A DNA stretch of 64,000 nucleotides, taken from Pseudomonas leptonychotis. Its GTDB lineage: Bacteria > Pseudomonadota > Gammaproteobacteria > Pseudomonadales > Pseudomonadaceae. The notes under the pieces were generated by a model. That model was not told the DNA's origin, did no database searches, and saw nothing but the letters and a program-made list of their open reading frames with translations. The DNA lies in NCBI RefSeq assembly GCF_004920405.1, contig NZ_RFLV01000001.1, positions 1,302,001 to 1,366,000 on the forward strand, given 5' to 3'. Positions 29,225 to 38,027 of this stretch are shown here, piece after piece. Position numbers and translations under genes: made by a program. Within the stretch, counting starts at the first letter, position 1. Each line of letters opens with the position of its first letter.

Positions 29225-30171
29225 CCCGTTCAGCCTACGCAAGCAATAGTCAGAAAGGCCAGGCCATGGCCGAATTCGTGGTCATGACCGCCGGTTGCCT
29301 GCTGCTTCTGTTCGTCTTGGTGCCGGTGGTGGCCAAGCTTTCGGACATGTCCTACAAGGCTCAGGAGGCCGCGCGCTATACCGCCTGGGAGCGCACCGTT
29401 TGGTACAAAACCAACGGCGACGACGCAATGCTGCCGAGCCAAATTGACCTGACTGACGGCTACCTGGCGAGCCGCAGCGACGAAGATGTGCTCAACTCCG
29501 CCGAACGGCGCATCCTCGGTTTTACCCAAACCCCCGAGCTGTTCACCCCGCAAGATATCGACACCCCGAACACCGAAAATGCCAACCGCTATTGGCGCTG
29601 GACTCACGGCAACGGCGGCCTGTCGATGAATGCCCCAGGCGCCATGGCCGCCGGCTCGACGCTCGCCAGCAGCAAAACCCCTTCATTCGCCTACGACGTG
29701 ATTGATGTGTACAACTCGGCCATGGGCGGCATCGCCAAAGTGGTCAACATTTTCAGCTTCGGCAAGGGCGATGAGGACTTTCTGCAGATTGCTCATCCGA
29801 CCCATAACTTCTATGCCACGGCCGTCAATATTCCAGTGCCCATGGCCGGCAGCCAGCTGGGCGGCCAGCCGTTACTCGGTGATCGCTTTACTAACGGACT
29901 GAACGTCGGCGCCCGTTCAGCGGTATTGGCCGACGGTTGGGTGGCCCAGACCGCCGACGGAGAAGACAGTCACTTCGATCAGAAAGCCAACGATTTCGTG
30001 CTCGGCAACCTGATCGCCGAAAACCCTATTTTTGAAACGGTGCAGAGCTTTATTGGCATCTTCGAGCCGTCGTTCAAGAGTCTCGACCTGGGCTATGTCA
30101 ACACCGACCCGATCCCGGATGCCGGTGTGAAATGCAATGTGACCAGCGGATTCTGTTACTACGATGATTAA
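29221..30171 (+). CDS. TadE-like pseudopilin of unusual size
   Basis: The 316-residue protein starts with a leader ending in QKG, then QAMAEFVVMTAGCLLLLFVLVPVV; cleavage after Gly13 would place Glu at +5 and Phe at +6, matching the class IVb prepilin rule. TadE/TadF pseudopilins are usually about 180-220 residues, so this is long. The C-terminal two thirds are hydrophilic with a CNVTSGFCYYDD tail holding two cysteines that could form a disulfide. It overlaps both neighbours (ATGA at the start, 8 nt at the end), so it is translated with them. Confidence 0.75.
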   Translation: MTRSAYASNSQKGQAMAEFVVMTAGCLLLLFVLVPVVAKLSDMSYKAQEAARYTAWERTVWYKTNGDDAMLPSQIDLTDGYLASRSDEDVLNSAERRILGFTQTPELFTPQDIDTPNTENANRYWRWTHGNGGLSMNAPGAMAAGSTLASSKTPSFAYDVIDVYNSAMGGIAKVVNIFSFGKGDEDFLQIAHPTHNFYATAVNIPVPMAGSQLGGQPLLGDRFTNGLNVGARSAVLADGWVAQTADGEDSHFDQKANDFVLGNLIAENPIFETVQSFIGIFEPSFKSLDLGYVNTDPIPDAGVKCNVTSGFCYYDD

Positions 30172-30835
30172 GCTTAGGCACAGCCTCCCTCTCCTTCTGC
30201 TGATCGCTTGCGCCGACCTGGCCTACGCCGATTGCGACTACGACGACTTCCCACGCATGGACGGCATGCTGGTCAGCAGCTTGGGCGCCAGCGTGCAGTG
30301 GAACCACACGCCGTTGCAGGGCCGGACGTTTCGGGTGTCCGCCACCGTCCCCCGGGTGAAAGAGTTCTACGCGCAGCAGTGGCCGGACGAGGTGGATTTC
30401 AGCGAGTTCAACGACTGGGATCAGATCCTGCACATCAACGAACGCTGCATCATGATGATTCAGGTCAAAGCCCAAAACGACCGCTACAGCTACGGCCGTA
30501 TGAGCATCACCAATCCGCCGCAAGCAGGCGGCGGTGGTGAGCCGCTGGGCAGTGGCATGCCCGTGCCGCCCGATGCCCAGGTCATCAGTGACATGCGCAG
30601 CGACGATGTGATTCGCGAAGGGCGCCTGGTGCTGATTCTCAATGATGAAAACATCCACGCCACACGCGCCTGGTACGAAGCCGAGTTGCTCAACCAGGAC
30701 TGGAACCTGGACCACCGCAGCCAGCAGGACAACGCCGTGGTGCTCACCTACAGCAAAGGCCGCGAGCTGATGACGGTGGGCCTGCTGCGCCACGCCGACA
30801 AGACTCAAGTGCTGCTCAACCGGATGGACCGCTGA
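30164..30835 (+). CDS. Exported protein of unknown function in the Tad-type locus
   Basis: I do not recognise this 223-residue protein. It has a signal peptide (MIKLRHSLPLLLLIACADLAYA, cleavage near residue 22) and a soluble mature part with no further membrane segment. It contains DCDYDDFPRMDGM at the mature N-terminus, a glycine-rich linker NPPQAGGGGEPLG near residue 125, and two halves that each look alpha/beta. The start overlaps the previous gene by 8 nt and the stop overlaps the next start (TGATG), so it belongs to the pilus operon and probably acts in the periplasm. Confidence 0.75.
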   Translation: MIKLRHSLPLLLLIACADLAYADCDYDDFPRMDGMLVSSLGASVQWNHTPLQGRTFRVSATVPRVKEFYAQQWPDEVDFSEFNDWDQILHINERCIMMIQVKAQNDRYSYGRMSITNPPQAGGGGEPLGSGMPVPPDAQVISDMRSDDVIREGRLVLILNDENIHATRAWYEAELLNQDWNLDHRSQQDNAVVLTYSKGRELMTVGLLRHADKTQVLLNRMDR

Positions 30836-31827
30836 TGAGAAAGCAACTAGGTCAATCCATGACCGAGTACCTGGTTGTGGTTGGCGTCACCGGTGCCGGC
30901 CTGCTGGCTGCCACCACGGATGTCAGCACGCTGTTCGACAACGTGCACAGAAGCTACAGCACGCAGTCGAGTGAAATGAACAAGGTGCAGATCTACAGCA
31001 ACCCCAAGCTGCAAGAGAATGAAGTCGTACGCGAAGATGACGACGGCGATGACGGTGACGAGATACCCGACACCCCGGTACCGGTGCCCGAGCAAGAATA
31101 CCCACCCTATGTTGAAAGCGTGTTCGACGAGTTCGGCAACCTCATCGGCCATGTCAAAGATGGCTACCTGGTAGATGCCAGTGGTGAGCAAGTCGCCACC
31201 TGCATGCGCTCCGCCAGCGGCCAGTGCAGCTTTGTCGATGCCAATGGTAATAGCGTGTTCAACGGCGCCACGACCAACACCGAATGGGTGGATGACGATG
31301 GCAAGCCGCTGGTTTTACAAGCCCTGACCAACAGCGCCGGGCAGGTGATGGGCTTCGCCTACCTGTACAACGGGCAGTATCACGACGCCAGCTCGCGCAA
31401 ACGCTTGGACCCACAACCCAGCGGGCTCACGGCGGTGCAAACACGCCCGGTAATCAGCTACGACGAGAATGGCAAAGCCTTTTCTTCCGGGCATGCCATC
31501 AACGGACTGATCTATTCCGAGAGCTCCATCCTGTCCCCCGCTAGCAAAGACTTCAGCACCGCGATGGTCGCCAGCGGCGAGTTGGTCGGTGTTGTTTACC
31601 AGACAGCGCCCAGCGCCACCTGGAGCCAATACAAACCCTGTCTGGTAGTGCCCTTGGGTTGGAGCAATAACTTCAGCTCCGGCGCCACGCTGTCGGCGGG
31701 CGAAGCCGCGAACTTCAACAATCCGCAACCCGGAACCAGTTACATCAACAGCGAAGCCGCCAGTTGCCAAGGCCGCAGTACGGTCACGCTCGATTCCTCG
31801 ACCAGCAATTGGACGTTAAGCAAATAA
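30835..31827 (+). CDS. Large Flp-like pseudopilin with repeat-bearing ectodomain
   Basis: The 330-residue protein opens MRKQLGQSMTEYLVVVGVTG: cleavage after Gly6 gives Glu at +5 and Tyr at +6, so it carries a true Flp prepilin signal and helix. Unlike Flp (under 100 residues) it continues with an acidic linker (about 66-80, mostly D/E), a Pro-rich strip and an ectodomain. Residues 97-145 hold three DxxGxx(I/V)-type units (FDEFGNLIGHV, VDASGEQV, VDANGNSVF) like those in the CpaB extension encoded next. Four cysteines lie in the ectodomain. It could be a minor or tip pilin; that is inference. Confidence 0.78.
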   Translation: MRKQLGQSMTEYLVVVGVTGAGLLAATTDVSTLFDNVHRSYSTQSSEMNKVQIYSNPKLQENEVVREDDDGDDGDEIPDTPVPVPEQEYPPYVESVFDEFGNLIGHVKDGYLVDASGEQVATCMRSASGQCSFVDANGNSVFNGATTNTEWVDDDGKPLVLQALTNSAGQVMGFAYLYNGQYHDASSRKRLDPQPSGLTAVQTRPVISYDENGKAFSSGHAINGLIYSESSILSPASKDFSTAMVASGELVGVVYQTAPSATWSQYKPCLVVPLGWSNNFSSGATLSAGEAANFNNPQPGTSYINSEAASCQGRSTVTLDSSTSNWTLSK

Positions 31828-31917
31828 ACCACACGCACGCGGCCAACACAGGCGCGGCCAACACTTACAACACTTCACGCCACCCTCTACGGGCATTGGC
31901 GAGTGACGGGGAGCGAC

Positions 31918-33954
31918 ATGTCATCTGTTTCAGGAAGAAAGCTGCTGATCATTGCCATCGTCTGTGGCGTGCTCGCAGCCTTGCTAGGTTGGGCCTACCT
32001 CAAGGCCAAGGAGTCTCAGTACAAGGCCGCGTACCGCCCGGTTAACCAGGTCAAGGTTTCGGTGGTGGTGCCCAACACGGATATTGGCAAGTCGCAAACG
32101 CTCAAGCGCGAGCAGGTTGCCGCGCTCGATGTGCCCAGTGAGTACCTGCCGTCCAACGCCGTAATGGCCGAAGATTGGGCACGCCTGGAAGGCCGCATGA
32201 CCATCATGGCGCTGCAAAAAGGCCGCCCCATCACTTGGGATGCGATTGAGCAGGACGGCGTGTCACGCTTTTCAGAAAACGTCGAGCTGGGCAAGCGGGT
32301 CAAGACGGTCAAAGTCAGCAAGATCAACTCCTTCGACGGCATGCTGCGCCCCGGTGATCGGATTGACCTGTTAGGTAGTTTTTCCGCCGGTGACGTGGGC
32401 CTGCAACAGCAACCCAATTATGCCGACGACGTGGTCATGACCGTGCTCGAAGACATTGCCGTGCTGGCCGCCGGCCGCGAAGACGCCAACGGTCACAAGT
32501 ACGAGAACTACTACGACCGTACGACGCCAGACGGCTTCAACATGAACTTCTCCACCCTCTCGCTGATGCTCACCCCAGCCCAAGTGGCACGGGTCGAGCT
32601 GGCGGAGAAATCCGGCGAATTGGTGGCCGTATTACGCCACCCCAAAGACACCAGCAGCGCCAGCCTCGGCCAGACCACTGTCTCCAGCCTGCTCGACCCG
32701 CCACCGGTGGAAACCGTTGATGTGGTGCTGGCTGCCGATGGCACGCTGCTCGGCCGTATCGTTGGCGACAATATCGTGGATGCCAATGGCCGCATCATCG
32801 GCAAGATCGTCGACGGCCAGGCCGTCGACCTCGACGGCAAAGTCATGGGTCGTATCGTGCGCGGACTGTCACCGGACGATCCCATTCTGCGCATGCATGA
32901 AAAAGCCACGGTTGTACGTGACGCCCAAGGCAACGTGATTGGCCGGGTGGTCGACGGCAAGGTGGTCGACGCCAATGGCAATGCCATCGGCACCGTCGTC
33001 GACGGCAAAGCCGTGGGCCTTGATGGCGCCAGCCTGGGCCGGGTGGAAAAAGACGTAGCCCTGGATGCCGATGGCCGAGTGATCGACATGCGCAGCTCGC
33101 AGGTGCAGACCCAAGCGCCGAGTCAAGGTAGCGAACGCCAGGTGGTACTCGACGCTAATGGCAAGGTGATTGGCTACCGCGTCGGTGACGAAATCCACGA
33201 TGCCAACGGCAAGGTGATTGGCTATTACCGCGATGGCAAAGCTTATGACCTGGACGGCAAGCTGCTCGGCGAAGTCAGCACCGCGCTGCTGGATGCCAAC
33301 AACAATGTCATCGGCACATTGGGCGAGGTGGCTCGCGATGCCGACGGCAACGTCATCGGCACCATCAAGGACGGCAAGCTGGTGGATAGCACCGGCAAAG
33401 TGCTGGGCACGGTCAAGGACGGCCAAGTCGTGGACAGTACCGGCAAGGTCATCGGCAAGGTTGAGCAAGCCATGCTCGATAAGGACGGCAAGGTCATCGC
33501 CGATGCAGCCCGCGTGGTACGTGATGCGGACGGCAAGGTGATCGGCAGCGTAGTCGGCGACGACATCATCGATGCCCAAGGCCGCAAAGTCGGCACGGTC
33601 AAAGATGGTCAGATCCGTGACTTGTCCGGCCAAGGCATTGAGGGGGCCAATGTCAGCCTGCAACAAGATGTCGCTCAGGTTGTACGCGATGCGAACGGCA
33701 ACATCATCGGCACCCGGCGCGGCAACACCGTGTATGGCACCGATGGCAAGGTGCTCGGCACGCTGGTCGACGGCAAGATCGTCGACGCCAACGGCAACGT
33801 GTTGTACCGCGGTGTGACCGTGGGCCTGGAGCCGCCACAAGCCAACGCACCGAATAAAAATAAACGTAGCGATGCCTCGCGGATGATCCAGTTCATCCCC
33901 GGCGGCACGGGTAAGGACGGGGTCATCCCGATTCAAACGCTGCGGCTGGAATAA
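31918..33954 (+). CDS. rcpC: CpaB/RcpC pilus assembly protein with long repeat extension
   Basis: The 678-residue protein has an N-terminal membrane helix (about 9-30, LLIIAIVCGVLAALLGWAYL), a SAF domain (about 40-115) and the RcpC/CpaB domain (about 120-255, ending in LMLTPAQVARVELAEKSGELVAVLR). Canonical relatives end around residue 260-300. Here residues 271-633 consist of about 20 copies of a 16-residue unit, consensus xDxxGxVIGxVxDGKx, interrupted twice by short spacers, then a basic tail. GGGGAG 4 nt before the ATG at 31918 fixes the start. RcpC normally sits in the periplasm beside the secretin. Confidence 0.88.
   Translation: MSSVSGRKLLIIAIVCGVLAALLGWAYLKAKESQYKAAYRPVNQVKVSVVVPNTDIGKSQTLKREQVAALDVPSEYLPSNAVMAEDWARLEGRMTIMALQKGRPITWDAIEQDGVSRFSENVELGKRVKTVKVSKINSFDGMLRPGDRIDLLGSFSAGDVGLQQQPNYADDVVMTVLEDIAVLAAGREDANGHKYENYYDRTTPDGFNMNFSTLSLMLTPAQVARVELAEKSGELVAVLRHPKDTSSASLGQTTVSSLLDPPPVETVDVVLAADGTLLGRIVGDNIVDANGRIIGKIVDGQAVDLDGKVMGRIVRGLSPDDPILRMHEKATVVRDAQGNVIGRVVDGKVVDANGNAIGTVVDGKAVGLDGASLGRVEKDVALDADGRVIDMRSSQVQTQAPSQGSERQVVLDANGKVIGYRVGDEIHDANGKVIGYYRDGKAYDLDGKLLGEVSTALLDANNNVIGTLGEVARDADGNVIGTIKDGKLVDSTGKVLGTVKDGQVVDSTGKVIGKVEQAMLDKDGKVIADAARVVRDADGKVIGSVVGDDIIDAQGRKVGTVKDGQIRDLSGQGIEGANVSLQQDVAQVVRDANGNIIGTRRGNTVYGTDGKVLGTLVDGKIVDANGNVLYRGVTVGLEPPQANAPNKNKRSDASRMIQFIPGGTGKDGVIPIQTLRLE
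32728..33816 (+). repeat. Coding tandem repeat, about 20 units of 48 bp
   Basis: Degenerate 48-bp units encode DxxGxxIGxVxDGxx modules of the CpaB/RcpC protein. Units such as VDANGNAIGTVVDGKA, RDADGNVIGTIKDGKL and VDSTGKVLGTVKDGQV are close to each other in protein and DNA (frequent GGCAAGGT-ATCGGC strings), pointing to expansion by duplication or recombination. Two breaks in register occur, near residues 303-316 and 387-402. Confidence 0.85.
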
Positions 33955-33963
33955 CTTGGAGCA

Positions 33964-33985
33964 CCGCTCCGGGTACCCGGAGCGG
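33964..33985. repeat. Perfect 22-bp palindrome between rcpC and the secretin gene
   Basis: Arms CCGCTCCGGGT and its exact complement form an uninterrupted dyad 9 nt after the rcpC stop and 35 nt before the secretin ATG. There is no T run. In RNA it would be an 8-9-bp hairpin that could set the ratio of the two products by partial termination or mRNA protection. Confidence 0.65.
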
Positions 33986-34020
33986 AACAACACAAATTTG
34001 CGAAATTCGCTGGGGCAATA

Positions 34021-35514
34021 ATGATCATTCGACGTGTATTGGAGATTCTCTGCGCCATGAGTCTGGGTGCCGCCGCCCAAGCCGCTGATATCCCATCAGC
34101 CATCGTGCTGTATGACGGTGATGTCAGCGTGCTCAATGCACCCGGCGTCGAGCGAGTGGCTGTGGGTAACGTTGAAATCATTAGCGCCACCATGCTCAAG
34201 AACGAGGAAGTGGTGATCACCGCCCAGCAGCCTGGTGAAACCACCGTGCAAATCTGGTTCGACGATGACACTCGCCAACAAGTGAGCGTGGTGGTCGCCA
34301 AGGCCAATGGCTATCGCCAGATCAGTGAGCTCAAGGCATTACTGTCCGACATCCCAGGACTGAAAATACGCACCGTAGGCCGCCAAGTTGTTCTGGATGG
34401 TCGCCTCAGTGAGGAGTACCTCACCCGCGTTAAGGAAGCTGCGAAGTTCTACGACAACGTGCTGGTACTTGCTGAAGAACAGAGCGGCGCCGCCACCAAG
34501 GCTGACTCGGCCCAGGTACTGGCTGAAGTTCAGGCCATGCTTGGACAAATTCCGGGAATCAAGATCAAAGCGATAGGTCGTCAGATCGTCATTGACGGCG
34601 ACCTCAATCAGGTCGATATCACCCGTATTGACCTGCTCAAGGAGCGCTACCCGGATGTGATGGTGTTGGCCCAGCCAATGTCTGAGTTCCTCGCACCGAT
34701 GATCTACTTCGATGTGCGCATCACTGAGTTTGCCAAAGACGATGTAGAAGAACTGGGGGTTAACTGGAGCACCAGCATCAATGGCCCGACCCTGGCATTT
34801 AATGCTGATGGCGGGACCAACAATCTATACCGAGGTCAATTCGACAGTGCAAGTGGCACCTTCGAAACGCTGAACTCCGTTGTCGGCGGCGCTGGTTCGC
34901 ATGCCTACTGGGGGATTGCCAGTGAGCTGACCTCACGCATCAACCTGCTGGAGAAAAACGGCTCGGCATTGACCCTAGCGTCGCCACGCCTCGGCGCGCG
35001 CAGCGGCGGCAAAGCCGAACTGACCGTGGGTGGTCAGGTTCCGGTGGTCACCAGCAGCATCAACGGCCCGTCTGTCGAGTACAAAGACTATGGCGTGCTG
35101 CTCAACATCGCGCCACAACTGTACGGCACAGACCAAGTTTCCACCCACGTACTGGTCGAGATCAGTCAGGTCGACAAAGCCAACCAGATCGGCGAATACC
35201 CGGCCTTCAAAACCCGCCGCACCGAGAACGAAGTGCAGCTGAAAGTCGGCGAAACCTTGGTGCTCTCGGGTCTGGTGGCCGAGGACAGTCAGTCCACAGT
35301 TGAGGGCATTGTCTGGCTCATGGATCTGCCCATTATTGGTTCGCTTTTTCGCAACAAGAGCGCTAAGGGCAACCGCACCGAACTGGTGATTTTCATCACC
35401 CCTCGCTTGATGACCAATGGCCCGGACTCGCCAAGCGCACAAGCGCAGCTGCGCAGTGACAAGATGATCGAGAAGTATCAAAAATCCTTCGGCACCATTG
35501 AGCTTATCGACTGA
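34021..35514 (+). CDS. rcpA: Tad-type outer-membrane secretin (CpaC/RcpA)
   Basis: The 497-residue protein has a signal peptide (cleavage after AAAQA, about residue 21), the pilus-secretin N-terminal domain (IVLYDGDVSVLNAPGVERVAVGN), two BON-like modules each with IPG[LI]KI-x-R(T/A)-x-GRQ and then the secretin core (about 230-475: LASPRLGARSGGKAELTVGGQVPV, EVQLKVGETLVLSGLV, LPIIGSLFRNKS, ELVIFITPRLM). It forms the outer-membrane ring for the pilus. GGGG upstream serves as ribosome site. Confidence 0.93.
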   Translation: MIIRRVLEILCAMSLGAAAQAADIPSAIVLYDGDVSVLNAPGVERVAVGNVEIISATMLKNEEVVITAQQPGETTVQIWFDDDTRQQVSVVVAKANGYRQISELKALLSDIPGLKIRTVGRQVVLDGRLSEEYLTRVKEAAKFYDNVLVLAEEQSGAATKADSAQVLAEVQAMLGQIPGIKIKAIGRQIVIDGDLNQVDITRIDLLKERYPDVMVLAQPMSEFLAPMIYFDVRITEFAKDDVEELGVNWSTSINGPTLAFNADGGTNNLYRGQFDSASGTFETLNSVVGGAGSHAYWGIASELTSRINLLEKNGSALTLASPRLGARSGGKAELTVGGQVPVVTSSINGPSVEYKDYGVLLNIAPQLYGTDQVSTHVLVEISQVDKANQIGEYPAFKTRRTENEVQLKVGETLVLSGLVAEDSQSTVEGIVWLMDLPIIGSLFRNKSAKGNRTELVIFITPRLMTNGPDSPSAQAQLRSDKMIEKYQKSFGTIELID

Positions 35515-35521
35515 GGCACCC

Positions 35522-37168
35522 ATGTTCGAGATCGAAATCACCTACAAGGACGGCAAGCCGGTCGACAAGCTGACCTGCACCAGCGCCTCCTGCGAACTGG
35601 GTAAAGCTCGCACCGGGCTGGTGCGCTTGCGCGGCTGGACGGTTGCGCCTATCCATGCGCGTATCGAGCAATCGCTGGCCGGGTTATTCGTCGAAGATGT
35701 CAGCCGTGGTTACGAAGTGCGGGTCAACGACAAGCCGATTAGCCGTCACGGCCCGCTAGCACCGGAAGACGCCATCGCCATCGGTGGTTACCTGATCCGG
35801 GTCCACGCGCAAACCTTCCCCGTCAGCGACGACATGCCGGAAGTCGTGCTGGCGCCTGATACGCCAGAAATTAATAACGACAGCCACTTGGCTTACATGG
35901 AGTGGTCGCAGTTTATCCAGGCCGAGCTGTTCCGAGCGCTCGACCTGCGCCGCATGAACCTCGACAGCATGGGCCCGGATGAGGTTCGGGTGATTCTCTC
36001 CGAGCTGATCGACGGACTGATTGAACCAGTGCTCAGCCGCCTGCCAGCAAGCGTCAAAACCGAGGTGCTGCGCAAAATCGTGTTGGATGAGGCCGTCGGC
36101 CTCGGCCCACTGGAAGACCTGCTGGCCGACCGAAGCGTCAGCGAAATCATGGTCAACGCCCATGACGACATTTATGTCGAACGCAGCGGTCGTCTTGAGA
36201 AAACCCCGATCAACTTCAGCTCGAATGCGGCGGTACTGTCGATCATCGAGCGGATCATTTCGCCCCTCGGCCGGCGTATCGATGAAAGCTCGCCCATGGT
36301 CGATGCGCGCCTGAAAGATGGCTCGCGGGTTAACGCCATCATTCCACCGCTGGCATTGCGCGGCCCCTGCCTGACGATACGAAAATTCTCAGAGAAAAAG
36401 CTCACCACGGATGATCTGCTCACATACGGCTCGATCAACGAGCCGATGGTGGAGTTTCTGCGCACCGCCGTTGAACAGCGCATGAACATCGTGGTGTCCG
36501 GCGGTACCGGTTCGGGCAAGACCACCCTGCTGAATATTCTCTCCAACTTCATCCCGATAGAAGAACGCGTGGTTACCATCGAGGATGCGGCAGAGCTGAA
36601 GCTGGTGCAGCCGCACGTGGTGTCACTGGAAGCACGCCCATCAAACATGGAGGGCAAGGGCCAGGTAACCATCCGTGACTTGGTGCGTAACTGCCTACGG
36701 ATGCGCCCCGACCGTATCGTAGTCGGCGAGTGCCGGGGCGGTGAAGCGCTGGACATGCTGCAGGCGATGAACACCGGCCACGATGGTTCGCTGACCACCG
36801 GCCACGCCAACACCCCGCGCGACATGATGCGACGCCTTGAAGTGATGGTACTGATGGCCGGCATGGATCTGCCGGTACAGGCGATTCGTGAACAGATCGC
36901 CTCAGCGGTGCAGATTGTCGTGCAGCAAACACGCTTCGGTGATGGTTCACGGCGTATTACCAGCATCACCGAAATCACCGGTATGGAACAGAGCACTATT
37001 CTGCTCAACGAGATCTTCAACTACCAACAGCAAGGCTTCGACGAGAACGGGCGGGTCAAAGGCTTTTACCAGGCCACTGGGCAGGTTCCCGAGTTCTACG
37101 AAGCGCTGAGCAGCCGCGGGATCAACGTCAACATGGATATCTTCCGGCCGGCGGCCCTGCATGTCTGA
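35522..37168 (+). CDS. tadA: TadA/CpaF-type secretion ATPase with N-terminal FHA domain
   Basis: The 548-residue ATPase drives pilus assembly. Residues about 1-100 read as a forkhead-associated domain (CELGKARTGLVRLRG, IHARIE, VEDVSRGYEVRVNDKP), which would bind phosphothreonine. The CpaF core follows with VSEIMVNAHDDIYVERSGRLEK, Walker A VVSGGTGSGKTTLLN (about residue 324) and the Walker B region DRIVVGECRGGEALDML (about 400), plus TTGHANTPRDMMRRLE. GAGG sets the ATG at 35522. It follows the secretin by 7 nt; no TadZ/CpaE gene lies between, where it usually sits. Confidence 0.93.
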   Translation: MFEIEITYKDGKPVDKLTCTSASCELGKARTGLVRLRGWTVAPIHARIEQSLAGLFVEDVSRGYEVRVNDKPISRHGPLAPEDAIAIGGYLIRVHAQTFPVSDDMPEVVLAPDTPEINNDSHLAYMEWSQFIQAELFRALDLRRMNLDSMGPDEVRVILSELIDGLIEPVLSRLPASVKTEVLRKIVLDEAVGLGPLEDLLADRSVSEIMVNAHDDIYVERSGRLEKTPINFSSNAAVLSIIERIISPLGRRIDESSPMVDARLKDGSRVNAIIPPLALRGPCLTIRKFSEKKLTTDDLLTYGSINEPMVEFLRTAVEQRMNIVVSGGTGSGKTTLLNILSNFIPIEERVVTIEDAAELKLVQPHVVSLEARPSNMEGKGQVTIRDLVRNCLRMRPDRIVVGECRGGEALDMLQAMNTGHDGSLTTGHANTPRDMMRRLEVMVLMAGMDLPVQAIREQIASAVQIVVQQTRFGDGSRRITSITEITGMEQSTILLNEIFNYQQQGFDENGRVKGFYQATGQVPEFYEALSSRGINVNMDIFRPAALHV

Positions 37169-38024
37169 GTTACTGCTGTACCTCTGCGCAGGGCTGATCG
37201 CCATAGCCGTCTTCGCCTTGGCCATGTTGCTGACCGATAAAATCGGCAACAACCTGGCGTTCTATCGCAGCCAGTTCTCGCGCAGCGCTGAACTGGACAT
37301 GGCCGACATGTTCATCTTCTCCAGTGGCAGTGGGCGCAAGATGTTTATTCTCAATGCCATGCTGATGGTCTTGGTGCCACTGTTTCTGCACGTGGTGTTT
37401 CAAATCACCTTGGTTACCGTGGCCGGGGCCGTGCTGATGCTATTCGTGCCCAAGCTGGTGCTTAACCAGATGAGCAAAAGCCGCCTGAAGAAATTTGAAG
37501 AACAGCTACCCGACGCATTCATGCTGTTGTCCAGCAGCCTGCAATCGGGTGCCAGCCTGAACATGGCACTGGAGAATGTGGTGCAACAGTCGCCCGCGCC
37601 GCTGAATCAGGAGTTCGGCCTGCTGATTAAGAACATCCGCCTGGGTGTAACCCTGGAAGATGGCCTGCTCAAGCTGGAGAAACGCCTGCCGCTGCCGTCG
37701 TTCATCATGGCCAGCTCGGCGATCCGCATCAGCCGCGAGGTGGGCGGCAATCTGGTGGAAACCATCAATACCATGGCCGCCATGCTGCGGCGCAAACGCA
37801 TCATGGAAGGCAAGATCGATAGCCTCACGGCTCAAGGCAAGGCCCAGGGCACCTTTATGGCCATGCTGCCCATCTTCCTCGCGGGGATCCTCAGCGCTAT
37901 CGAACCTGAAGCCATGAGCCAGCTCTACACCACACGCAACGGCCTACTCGTGCTGACCGTGATGATCATCATGGAAGTTCTAGGCTTCGTCTTTATCAGA
38001 AAAATCACCCGGATCGACGCCTAG
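37161..38024 (+). CDS. tadB: TadB inner-membrane platform protein
   Basis: The 287-residue protein is a type II secretion F-domain protein: N-terminal helices, then the cytoplasmic F domain (QLPDAFMLLSSSLQSGASLNMALENVV; SREVGGNLVETINTMAAMLR) and two C-terminal membrane segments. It forms the inner-membrane platform with TadC. The start overlaps tadA by 8 nt and the stop is 3 nt before tadC. Confidence 0.92.
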   Translation: MSELLLYLCAGLIAIAVFALAMLLTDKIGNNLAFYRSQFSRSAELDMADMFIFSSGSGRKMFILNAMLMVLVPLFLHVVFQITLVTVAGAVLMLFVPKLVLNQMSKSRLKKFEEQLPDAFMLLSSSLQSGASLNMALENVVQQSPAPLNQEFGLLIKNIRLGVTLEDGLLKLEKRLPLPSFIMASSAIRISREVGGNLVETINTMAAMLRRKRIMEGKIDSLTAQGKAQGTFMAMLPIFLAGILSAIEPEAMSQLYTTRNGLLVLTVMIIMEVLGFVFIRKITRIDA

Positions 38025-38027
38025 ACC

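Noticed and set aside
32728..33816. Regularly spaced direct repeats that could suggest a CRISPR array
   Set aside because: The repeats are degenerate, in frame, continuous without spacers and encode a protein module, so they are a coding tandem repeat.
32869..34080. A 403-codon open frame antisense to rcpC
   Set aside because: The 48-bp coding repeats remove stop codons on the other strand in a regular way; the product is a repeat artefact of the rcpC module.
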